A model generated the notes under the pieces. It saw only the letters and a program-made list of their open reading frames with translations, was not told the DNA's origin and searched no databases. From positions 1 through 8,737 of the forward strand of contig JAJTCL010000168.1 of the NCBI GenBank assembly GCA_021323255.1: a DNA stretch of 8,737 bases, in the 5' to 3' direction. The stretch is from Propionibacteriaceae bacterium (GTDB taxonomy: Bacteria; Actinomycetota; Actinomycetes; Propionibacteriales; Propionibacteriaceae). Below, one piece after another: positions 1-5,737 of the stretch. Position 1 is the stretch's first letter, and each line of letters begins with the position of its first letter. The translations under genes and the position numbers were made by a program.

Positions 1-1655
1 GCTACGACAACCGGCACTTCCGCTGCCAGGGCGTGGTTCAGGGCCTCAATCGTCTGAGGCATCACGCCATCGTCGGCCGCGACGACGAGAACCGCTATAT
101 CGGTGGACTTGGCACCCCGGGCCCGCATTGCGGTGAACGCCTCGTGGCCAGGAGTATCGATGAAGGTGATCTTGCGTTCCTCATCCTCCACCTCCGTGGA
201 GACCTGGTAAGCGCCGATCGCTTGCGTGATACCGCCTGCCTCGCGGGCCACCACGTTGGTCTTGCGGATGGCATCGAGCAGCTTGGTCTTGCCATGATCG
301 ACGTGACCCATCACGGTAACCACCGGGGGACGCGCCTCGAGATCCTCTTCGCCGCCGGTGTCCTCTCCGAACTCGATGTCAAAGCTCTCCAGCAGCTCGC
401 GGTCCTCGTCCTCGGGTGAGACGACCTCGATGTTGTAGTTGAGCTCAGTGCCCAGCACCTGCAGCGTGTCGTCGCTCACCGACTGAGTCGCGGTCACCAT
501 CTCGCCGAGATGGAACAGCACCTGGACCAGTGATGCCGCATCGGCGCCGATCTTCTCGGCCAGGTCGGTCAGGGACGCTCCCCTGGCAAGCCGGACCTTC
601 TGCCCGTCGCCTTGCTTGACGCGTACGCCGCCAATCGACGGCGCTTCCATCTGGTCAAACTCTTGACGCCGCTGCTTCTTGGACTTCCGCCCACGGCGGG
701 CCGGGCCGCCGGCGCGGCCGAAGGCACCCTGGGTGCCGCCGCGACCACCTCGGCCGCCACGCCCACTCGGTGGCGGCCCACCGGGCCCACCGCGACCTGG
801 AGCGCCGGTACCTCCTCGGCGACCCCCGGCGGGTGCTCCGCGGCCACGCGTGCCTGGCCCGCCGGGCGTGCTGCCCAGCTGACCCGCATTCTGCTTGGGC
901 ATCATCGCGGGGTTAGGTCGTGGCATGCCCGCAACCCCTGAGCGGCCACCGGGCGCTGACGGGGCGCGTCCGGCTGGCGGACGTGGTCCTGCAGGTCGGG
1001 CGCCGTCTCCACCGGCACGCGGCGCACGGGGCTGCCCCATTCCTTGCGAGGAGGAGAAGGGATTATTGCCGGGCCGAGGAGTACCAGGACGCCGCGCACC
1101 CGGGGCGCCGGGCAGCCCTCCGGTTGACCCGGGACGGGGCCGAGGCGCGGGACTGGGCGCCTCACCAATCCGGGCGGCGGGCGCAGCTTGGCCGGGTGCC
1201 CGTGGCACGCTGGGCCGCGGAGCCACCGTCGGCTGCGTCGGGGCTGCCGGCTCACTTGGTGCCGCAGGCGCGGCTGGCGGCGGCGCTGCCGGTGCTTCGG
1301 CGGCGACCTTCACCGGTGCTTCGGCGGCGACCTTCACCGGTGCTTCGGCGGCGACCTTCACCGGTGCTTCGGCGGCGACCTTCACCGGTGCTTCGGCGGC
1401 TACCTTCACCGGAGCCGGCTCGGGTGCTGCCGGCGCGGCATCGGCCGTCTTTGTGGCTGCTGCCTTCTTTGCTGTCTTTTTCGGCGCCGGCGGCGGCTCG
1501 CTCGCCAGCTTCTCCTTGAGTCGCCTCTCGACCGGCGCCTCCACCGTTGAGGAGGCGGATCGTACGAACTCACCCATGTCCTTCAGCATGCTGAGGACGG
1601 TCTTGCTTTCGACTCCGAGCTCTTTCGCAAGCTCGTAGACTCGGACCTTTGCCAC
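1..1655 (-). CDS. infB: Translation initiation factor IF-2, 3' part outside window
   Basis: IF-2 is the GTPase that brings fMet-tRNA to the 30S subunit and promotes subunit joining. The GTG start at 1655 gives MAKVRVYELAKELGVESKTV, the usual IF2 N-terminal subdomain, with AAGGAGAG (1658-1665) five bases upstream as ribosome binding site. Next comes a low-complexity linker: five VKVAAEAP octapeptides (about residues 83-122), then Pro/Arg- and Gly/Arg-rich tracts, as in actinobacterial IF2. The conserved stretch with RKSKKQRRQEFD and LVQVLFHLGEMVTATQ precedes the G domain. GHVDHGKT (G1) starts at residue 450 (bases 285-308) and DTPGH (G3) follows. The frame is open to base 1, giving 551 full codons. 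The last residues (QTIEALNHALAAEVPVVVA) lie just before the NKxD motif, so the rest of the G domain and domains II-IV are missing. It is downstream of ylxR in the rimP-nusA-ylxR-infB cluster. Confidence 0.98.
   Translation of the reverse strand, partial: MAKVRVYELAKELGVESKTVLSMLKDMGEFVRSASSTVEAPVERRLKEKLASEPPPAPKKTAKKAAATKTADAAPAAPEPAPVKVAAEAPVKVAAEAPVKVAAEAPVKVAAEAPVKVAAEAPAAPPPAAPAAPSEPAAPTQPTVAPRPSVPRAPGQAAPAARIGEAPSPAPRPRPGSTGGLPGAPGARRPGTPRPGNNPFSSSQGMGQPRAPRAGGDGARPAGPRPPAGRAPSAPGGRSGVAGMPRPNPAMMPKQNAGQLGSTPGGPGTRGRGAPAGGRRGGTGAPGRGGPGGPPPSGRGGRGGRGGTQGAFGRAGGPARRGRKSKKQRRQEFDQMEAPSIGGVRVKQGDGQKVRLARGASLTDLAEKIGADAASLVQVLFHLGEMVTATQSVSDDTLQVLGTELNYNIEVVSPEDEDRELLESFDIEFGEDTGGEEDLEARPPVVTVMGHVDHGKTKLLDAIRKTNVVAREAGGITQAIGAYQVSTEVEDEERKITFIDTPGHEAFTAMRARGAKSTDIAVLVVAADDGVMPQTIEALNHALAAEVPVVV
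1291..1410 (-). repeat. Five 24-bp tandem repeats inside infB (VKVAAEAP x5)
   Basis: Five contiguous 24-bp units begin at 1291, 1315, 1339, 1363 and 1387. Units one to four look identical; the fifth differs by one base (a T where the others have G, in ggcggctacc). Because 24 is a multiple of 3, each unit adds the octapeptide VKVAAEAP to the disordered IF2 linker without breaking the frame. The near identity suggests recent expansion by slippage or unequal recombination. Confidence 0.97.
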
Positions 1656-1671
1656 TGCTCTCCTTGTTGGC

Positions 1672-1693
1672 GGTCCGGGTCTGCTTCCGGACC
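1672..1693 (-). promoter_or_regulatory. Hairpin in the infB leader, just upstream of its ribosome binding site
   Basis: GGTCCGG (1672-1678) and CCGGACC (1687-1693) form a perfect 7-bp GC-rich stem around an 8-base loop. The stem ends six bases before the AAGGAGAG of infB. There is no following U-tract, so it is not an intrinsic terminator. It may be a structural or regulatory element of the infB 5' leader; the function is inferred from position only. Confidence 0.4.
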
Positions 1694-1800
1694 AGTTAGT
1701 TGTCGAACATGCTCACTGAGGGGTTCTCATCGAGTGGTCATGAGCGTTGTGCCCACTTTCTGGTTCGGCTCTCGCGTGCGCGATTGCTTTGCTGTCTCAG

Positions 1801-1818
1801 CCGCTCGATACGGAGCGG
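1801..1818 (-). other. Small perfect hairpin in the ylxR-infB gap
   Basis: CCGCTC (1801-1806) and GAGCGG (1813-1818) pair perfectly around six bases. The hairpin lies in the 202-base gap between the ylxR stop and the infB start and has no U-tract, so it does not look like an intrinsic terminator. If transcription starts at the candidate promoter just upstream, this hairpin would be close to the 5' end of the infB leader. Confidence 0.3.
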
Positions 1819-1830
1819 ATGCACTGGAGA

Positions 1831-1860
1831 ACTCTATGCCTAGCCGCGCGCACGTGTCTA
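1831..1860 (-). promoter_or_regulatory. Candidate promoter for infB
   Basis: On the minus strand TAGACA (1860-1855; one mismatch to TTGACA) is followed after 18 bases by TAGAGT (1836-1831), which fits TANNNT. The -35 box would overlap the ylxR stop codon. Transcription starting about seven bases on would give a leader of roughly 170 bases for infB, holding both hairpins noted in this gap. Motif evidence only. Confidence 0.35.
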
Positions 1861-2118
1861 AGTGAGCGCGACAAGGAACTGCCGGATCGTGACAGCAGCT
1901 CGCTGTCCATCAATCTCCGACCGTAGAGCCCTTCCTAGGCTACGTCGCTTGAGCGCCTGCTCAAGACATGCCGGCCTCGGATGTAAGTAAGCCCCTCGGC
2001 CCGACAGGATCTGGCGATGGTCGATGGCGACAGTCCCGTCACGGGCCACGAGGCGAAGCAGTTGCGACTTCTCGGTCCGCTCCCGGCAGCCGATGCAGGT
2101 GCGTACAGGCTCGGACAC
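1858..2118 (-). CDS. ylxR: YlxR family (DUF448) RNA-binding protein
   Basis: This small basic protein of 86 residues has the hallmark N-terminal RTCIGCR motif and the central GRGAYLHP motif of the DUF448/YlxR family. The B. subtilis homologue binds the RNase P RNA and modulates RNase P (also called RnpM); that role here is by family only. In most bacteria ylxR directly follows nusA and precedes infB. Here infB is 202 bases downstream, but nusA ends about 1 kb upstream, separated by a pseudogene and repeats. An in-frame TAG lies four codons upstream of the GTG at 2118, so the start must be that GTG or the adjacent TTG at 2121. There is no convincing Shine-Dalgarno, and TAGCCT six bases before the GTG suggests a leaderless mRNA, which favours the GTG. 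Confidence 0.93.
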   Translation of the reverse strand: MSEPVRTCIGCRERTEKSQLLRLVARDGTVAIDHRQILSGRGAYLHPRPACLEQALKRRSLGRALRSEIDGQRAAVTIRQFLVALT

Positions 2119-2130
2119 CAAAACAGGCTA
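2116..2130 (-). promoter_or_regulatory. Candidate leaderless promoter and start of ylxR
   Basis: TAGCCT (2130-2125, minus strand) fits TANNNT. Exactly six bases (GTTTTG) separate it from the GTG start at 2118, the spacing expected when transcription begins on the first base of the start codon. The same TANNNT-N6-GTG layout occurs at proS and the DUF4439 gene. It would restore ylxR expression despite the insertion after nusA. No clear -35 was found. Confidence 0.45.
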
Positions 2131-2162
2131 ACCCCGCGCAGGTACGGCTCGCTTCACGCCGC

Positions 2163-2302
2163 GTTTGCCATCTCAAGACGTCTCGCGAGCGCTGACGGAT
2201 CGGGAATCAGCCACGTTTGCCGTCTCAAGACCGCACACGAGTGCTGATGGAACTGCCACCAACCACGTCTGCCGTCCCAAGGCGGCACGCGTCAGCGCGT
2301 GG
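2163..2302 (+). repeat. Three diverged tandem units, 52-bp period (left flank of inserted segment)
   Basis: Units start at 2163 (GTTTGCCATCTCAAGACG), 2215 (GTTTGCCGTCTCAAGACC) and 2267 (GTCTGCCGTCCCAAGGCG). They are clearly related over the first 35-40 bases and weaker after. The core CCGTCTCAAGACGG-like stretch is nearly self-complementary, so each unit could fold as a hairpin. The third unit overlaps the 3' end of the pseudogene. Related units in the opposite orientation lie at 2978-3063. They resemble a family of extragenic palindromic repeats; whether copies exist elsewhere in the genome cannot be seen here. Confidence 0.75.
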
Positions 2303-2905
2303 GGAAGTGCAAGCGCCACTCGGGCTTGAAAGTCCGGCGGATCCCTTTGGCCCCACATTCCAACAGCGCATCCCGTACTCGCTCGAGAGTCCGCAAAGGC
2401 TCGCGGTAGATGCCCTCCGAGGTGATGATCACCAAAACGCCAGCGGATCTGATCGAGCTCCTCGCGCCGGAAGATGTCGGTCAGCCACTGCCGTGTGTCC
2501 TCGGCATGCTGCCTGCCGTCGTATTCGATGATGAGCCGGAGCTCCTCGTATGCCAGGCACGCCCTTGCGACGCGTGATCTGCGCTGGATGCCTGCGGTAA
2601 TGCGAGCGAACGCCTTGGCGAACCAATCGCCCACAGGCGGAGGGCAGCGTGAGCGGAGCCGCACCCCACAGCTCGGCCGCCGTGTGATGGCTGACGTACG
2701 ACCCGCTCGGCACTAATCTGATGACGGCCTTGGCTCTGAGTAGCGGGGTGATCGGCACTTCACGAGCGACGTAGGTGTCCCAGCAGATCTTGTGGAACTG
2801 CCTACCGAGCAGCATTTCTGCCGTCAGACCGGCTGCTCGCGCCTCAGCTCGGCTGAATGGCTGGCGAGGATCGAAGGCGGCTGCGGGCTGTGCTGGTGTG
2901 AACAT
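2292..2905 (-). pseudogene. Decayed AbiEi/DUF559-type endonuclease-like gene
   Basis: Three reading frames must be joined to recover one protein. The first, from ATG 2905, reads MFTPAQPAAAFDPRQPF, then SGSYVSHHTAAELWG and RQGVRSHYRRHPAQITRRKG, like the N-terminal AbiEi/winged-helix part of actinobacterial DUF559 proteins. Near 2550-2562 the homology jumps to a second frame, LAYEELRLIIEYDGRQHAED and RQWLTDIFRREELDQIRWR, which is the DUF559 (Vsr-like nuclease fold) core with its EYDG motif. A further frameshift at the AAAA run about 2432-2439 leads into the third frame (TSEGIYREPLRTLERVRDAL), ending at TGA 2292-2294. The total is about 204 codons. From memory of the family, intact members are around 300, so about 100 central codons are probably deleted, plus a smaller loss after ELWGAA. 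A function in type IV toxin-antitoxin or DNA cleavage is uncertain even for intact members; this copy is almost surely dead. It interrupts the nusA-ylxR junction. Confidence 0.82.
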
Positions 2906-2977
2906 GAGCACGATCCTGAGTGCTCCGTGCCGACCCTCCTCAGCCGCCAACCCAATCTGTGGAAACTCGACGGACAA

Positions 2978-3063
2978 CCAGCTGGTGACGCGAACCGTCT
3001 TGAGATGGCTCGCGTTGGGTCAGGCCACCACGGACACTCGTTGGCCGTCTCACGACGGCAAAC
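2978..3063 (-). repeat. Two inverted-orientation units of the same repeat family (right flank)
   Basis: On the minus strand one unit starts at 3063 (GTTTGCCGTCGTGAGACGG, then CCAACGAGTG) and a second about 50 bases later (GCGAGCCATCTCAAGACGG, from 3013). The second shares the 14-mer GCCATCTCAAGACG exactly with the plus-strand unit at 2163. The first contains a hairpin, GCCGTC-TCAC-GACGGC on the plus strand (about 3045-3060). With the plus-strand units at 2163-2302 they form an inward-facing inverted pair around the pseudogene. No U-tract follows the hairpin, so a role as nusA terminator is not supported. Confidence 0.7.
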
Positions 3064-3119
3064 GCACTGAATCAGCCAGATCGGGGATGGCAGAGGGGGG
3101 TCGGGTCGGACGGGTGAGA

Positions 3120-4091
3120 TCAGTCCGGCGCTGTGTCTGGCCGGATGTCGATGCGCCAACCCGTCAGCCGGGCTGCGAGCCGGGCATTCTGGCCCTCCCG
3201 ACCGATGGCCAACGAAAGCTGATAGTCCGGTACCACCACGCGCGCGGCCCTCAGGTTCTCATCCACCACGGTCACCGAGGTCACCTTGGCCGGCGACAGC
3301 GCGTGACCCACGAACGTCGCCGGGTCGGGAGAGTAATCGATGATGTCGATCTTCTCCTCGTTCAACTCATGCATGACAGCCCGCACCCGCTGCCCCATCG
3401 GCCCGATGCAGGCGCCCTTGGCGCTGACATCCGGGTTGTGACTGACGACCGCGATCTTGCTGCGGTGACCGGCCTCGCGGGCCACCGCCTTGATCTCGAC
3501 TGTCCCGTCGGCGATCTCTGGCACCTCGAGCTTGAAGAGTTTCTCCACCAGTCCGGGGTGAGTGCGGGAGACCACGATCTGCGGGCCGCGGATTTCCTTT
3601 CGCACCGAGACGACATACACCCGGATGCGTGTTCCGTGGGTGTACCGCTCCCCAGGGACCTGCTCGGCGAGGGGCATGATGGCCTCGATCTTGCCGAGGT
3701 CGACCAACACCGTGCGGCTGTCGCTGCCCTGTTGCACGACACCGGAGACGATATCCCCCTCTGCTCCGGAGAAATGACCGTACTTCTGCTCGTCCTCAGC
3801 ATCCCGAAGCCGTTGCATGATCACCTGGCGGGCGGTAGAGGCTGCGACACGTCCGAAGCCTGCCGGAGTGTTGTCGAATTCGCCGATCTGCTGGCCGTTT
3901 TCGTCATACTCGGGTGCCATAACGGTGACGTGTCCGGTCTTGCGGTTGAGCTCGACCCGGGCACCATGGACCGCACCCTCTGTCTTCTCGTACGCGGTCA
4001 GCAGGGCGTCTTCGATAGCACTGGCGAGGACCTCAAAGGGCAGGTCCTTCTCCCGCTCCATCAATCGCAGCACGGAGATGTCGATGTCCAT
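3120..4091 (-). CDS. nusA: Transcription termination/antitermination factor NusA
   Basis: NusA binds RNA polymerase and nascent RNA and controls pausing, termination and rRNA antitermination. The 323-residue product has the N-terminal polymerase-binding domain (residues 1 to about 110), an S1 domain (GDIVSGVV to VYVVSV, about 112-163), KH1 with CIGPMGQRV (GPMG 230-233) and KH2 with LAIGREGQNARLAARLTGW (GREG 297-300). It ends shortly after KH2 and lacks acidic C-terminal repeats, as usual for actinobacteria. ATG 4091 (MDIDISVLRLMEREK) is chosen over the in-frame ATG at 4106 because AGGAGG lies between them at proper spacing for 4091. The rimP stop is one base upstream (TGA-G-ATG), which suggests translational coupling. 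Downstream, the usual partner ylxR is displaced by a repeat-flanked pseudogene. Confidence 0.98.
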   Translation of the reverse strand: MDIDISVLRLMEREKDLPFEVLASAIEDALLTAYEKTEGAVHGARVELNRKTGHVTVMAPEYDENGQQIGEFDNTPAGFGRVAASTARQVIMQRLRDAEDEQKYGHFSGAEGDIVSGVVQQGSDSRTVLVDLGKIEAIMPLAEQVPGERYTHGTRIRVYVVSVRKEIRGPQIVVSRTHPGLVEKLFKLEVPEIADGTVEIKAVAREAGHRSKIAVVSHNPDVSAKGACIGPMGQRVRAVMHELNEEKIDIIDYSPDPATFVGHALSPAKVTSVTVVDENLRAARVVVPDYQLSLAIGREGQNARLAARLTGWRIDIRPDTAPD

Positions 4092-4092
4092 C

Positions 4093-4584
4093 TCAACCCT
4101 CCTCATCCTCGCTGCGTGCCGATCGCGGCCGGTTCAGCTCCACCTGGACCAGCGCGCGGTCGACGTCGACGAAGCGAATCTCGCGGGTCTCACCGTCCAC
4201 ATCGAGCCGTACGCCGTCCTCGCCGTGAGAAACGATCCGGCCGGTGATTGTGTCCCCCTCACACAATCGCACCGCCACCAAGCGTCCGGTGTTCCGCCGC
4301 CAATGTCGAGGTAGCTCGAGAGGCCGGCTCACCCCGCGAGAAGTCACCTCGAGTGTGTATGAGGCCATTCCGGTCACGTCTGCTTGGTCGAGCGCAACCG
4401 AGGCCGCCTTACTCGCTTCGGCAATCTCGTCCAGCAGCGGACCGGTACCGTCCGGACCGTCGCCGTCGACAACAACACGGACCAGCCGCCGCTTGCCCGC
4501 CGGAATGATCTCCACCGCTTCCAGCTCGAGGCCAAACTGGGCAAGGACCGGGGTCAGCACACCAGCAACCTGGCTCTCTTTCAT
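4093..4584 (-). CDS. rimP: Ribosome maturation factor RimP
   Basis: RimP is needed for maturation of the 30S subunit, acting on free 16S/30S particles. The 163-residue product has the N-terminal alpha/beta domain (LEAVEIIPAGKRRLVRVVVD, then DEIAEASKAAS) and the linker motif YTLEVTSRGVSRPLELPRHW, followed by the Sm-like C-terminal domain (GRLVAVRL, DTITGRIV, GVRLDVDG) and a short acidic/basic tail. The linker commonly reads SPGVDRPL in this family; here it is SRGVSRPLE, a mild deviation. ATG 4584 is preceded by AAGGA at good spacing. It is the first gene of the minus-strand cluster with nusA, ylxR and infB and is divergent from the DUF4439 gene, 112 bases away. Confidence 0.97.
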   Translation of the reverse strand: MKESQVAGVLTPVLAQFGLELEAVEIIPAGKRRLVRVVVDGDGPDGTGPLLDEIAEASKAASVALDQADVTGMASYTLEVTSRGVSRPLELPRHWRRNTGRLVAVRLCEGDTITGRIVSHGEDGVRLDVDGETREIRFVDVDRALVQVELNRPRSARSEDEEG

Positions 4585-4664
4585 GGCGCTGTCCTTCGAT
4601 CCGATTAGGCCCTTCGGTTGTAGCGGCGCCGACCGGGAAACATCTCTAGCAGCGCGTGTGGGGC

Positions 4665-4670
4665 AGCATA
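4665..4670 (-). promoter_or_regulatory. Candidate -10 box for the rimP-nusA cluster
   Basis: TATGCT on the minus strand (4670-4665) fits TANNNT and would give a 5' leader of about 75 bases before rimP. It overlaps a plus-strand TACCGT (4669-4674), so the divergent promoters may interfere. No convincing -35 was seen. Weak support. Confidence 0.25.
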
Positions 4671-4684
4671 CCGTCCGGCTGAGG

Positions 4685-4699
4685 TACCGTCGGCGGGTG
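4685..4699 (+). promoter_or_regulatory. Candidate leaderless promoter and start of the DUF4439 gene
   Basis: TACCGT (4685-4690) is followed by exactly six bases (CGGCGG) and then GTG (4697-4699). There is no Shine-Dalgarno. The spacing fits a -10 box with transcription starting at the start codon. A second TACCGT lies 16 bases upstream (4669-4674), followed by similar bases, giving a short direct repeat that could be an alternative -10 or a duplicated binding site. Confidence 0.42.
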
Positions 4700-5737
4700 G
4701 CCGACTCCGATGCGTTCATTGGGTCTGGTCCGCCGACCCAATTGACCCGCCGGATGATCATCGGCTTCGGTCTCGCTGCCCCGACGCTGGCCGTGCCCTG
4801 GCTGGCTGGCTGCGCACCGAACGATTCCGTTGTCGACACTCCTGCACCCGGCATATCGTCGCCGGCCGCCACATCAGGCCCTACGGCAAATCCCAGGCCG
4901 ACGCCCGCCGCGTCGAATCCAGCGGCCGGACAGGCCGCGCCCGTGCAGACGCTGGCAGCGCTCGCCGCGGCTATCTTGGTCGGACCGCATGGCAACCAGC
5001 TTTCGAAAGACCACCGACAGCTTCTGACGTTCCTACGCGACGTCCACATGGCACACGCTCAAGCGATCACCAATCCCCTGCCAACTGCTACGCCGGTCAG
5101 TATCGGAGGAACGTCTCTCCGGGGTTCGCTCGCCCTACTGTCTCGGCGCGAGACCTCGGCGGCCCAGCACTACCGGACCGCCGCGTTGCAAGCGACCGGA
5201 ACAGAGGCCTTGTTATGGGGTTCGCTGGCAGTCGCTGCGACGAGCTTCGCGCCGGCGATCACCTCCGGCAATCCGCCAGCTACCCGCCCTCTCGCCCTTC
5301 GGCAGCCGCTTGAACTCCTTCCCGAGGCCGCCGCAGTCCAAGAGCTGGTCCGGCAACTGCACGCAATCGTGTACGGCTACCAGCTGGCCATTGGCAAGTT
5401 CAAGGTATTCAGTACGCAGCGCCGTAAGGCCGAGCGCGAGCTGCTTGCCCACCGAGTCTTCCGCGATCGGCTGATCGCATGGCTCAGCAGACACTCGGCG
5501 GAAGTTCCAGCTCCCGAGCCGGCGTATGTCCCGTCGGTTGCCCCGCGTAATCCGGCAACGGCTGGCAGGTTGATCATGCGCATGCAAACTGCGCTCCAGC
5601 CATTCTGCGGGCTCTGGCTGGCCGCATCGGCCTCTCAGCCCGACCGGCAGCGGGCGCTGAGCGCACTGACCACCGCTATGAAAACTGCCCGCTCCTGGGG
5701 CGCTCCGCTGCAGGCATGGCCAGGCTGGAGCACTTGA
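4697..5737 (+). CDS. Ferritin-like DUF4439 Tat-type lipoprotein
   Basis: The 346-residue protein starts at GTG 4697; the frame is also open upstream, but that part lies antisense to rimP. Residues 17-39 form a Tat-like lipoprotein signal: TRR, a hydrophobic stretch (MIIGFGLAAPTLAVPWLAG) and a lipobox LAGC with Cys39, so export and membrane anchoring on the outer face are expected. A Pro/Ala/Thr-rich linker (about 43-84) follows, then a helical region. The C-terminal half has the DUF4439 pattern: IVYGYQLAIGKF, RRKAERELLAHRVFRDRLIAWL, PAYVP, and a C-terminal RSWGAPLQAWPGW. DUF4439 belongs to the ferritin-like superfamily but its activity is not known, and I do not claim metal binding here. A DUF4439 gene in the rimP-proS interval is also known in mycobacteria. 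It is the only plus-strand gene and its stop abuts that of the permease. Confidence 0.88.
   Translation: MADSDAFIGSGPPTQLTRRMIIGFGLAAPTLAVPWLAGCAPNDSVVDTPAPGISSPAATSGPTANPRPTPAASNPAAGQAAPVQTLAALAAAILVGPHGNQLSKDHRQLLTFLRDVHMAHAQAITNPLPTATPVSIGGTSLRGSLALLSRRETSAAQHYRTAALQATGTEALLWGSLAVAATSFAPAITSGNPPATRPLALRQPLELLPEAAAVQELVRQLHAIVYGYQLAIGKFKVFSTQRRKAERELLAHRVFRDRLIAWLSRHSAEVPAPEPAYVPSVAPRNPATAGRLIMRMQTALQPFCGLWLAASASQPDRQRALSALTTAMKTARSWGAPLQAWPGWST

Noticed and set aside
1291..1410. CRISPR-like array
   Set aside because: The units are contiguous without spacers, and they are in frame in IF2.
569..1638. Long open frames on the plus strand and other minus frames across the Gly/Arg/Pro-rich part of infB
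   Set aside because: They are frame shadows of a high-GC low-complexity coding region. The infB frame is continuous and matches IF2 on both sides.
2163..2302. CRISPR-like array in the three 52-bp units
   Set aside because: Only three diverged units, similarity continues through the would-be spacers, and no cas genes are in the window.
2432..2439. Programmed frameshift in the DUF559-like gene at the AAAA run
   Set aside because: A second break with loss of the central domain (near 2550-2562) makes ordinary decay the simpler reading.
3043..3063. Intrinsic terminator after nusA
   Set aside because: There is a hairpin, but no U-tract on either strand, and the sequence belongs to a repeat family also found at 2163-2302.
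2775..4247. A 490-codon plus-strand open frame antisense to nusA
   Set aside because: The opposite strand encodes full-length NusA with S1 and KH motifs. The plus frame has no recognisable domain and arises from GC-rich codon bias.
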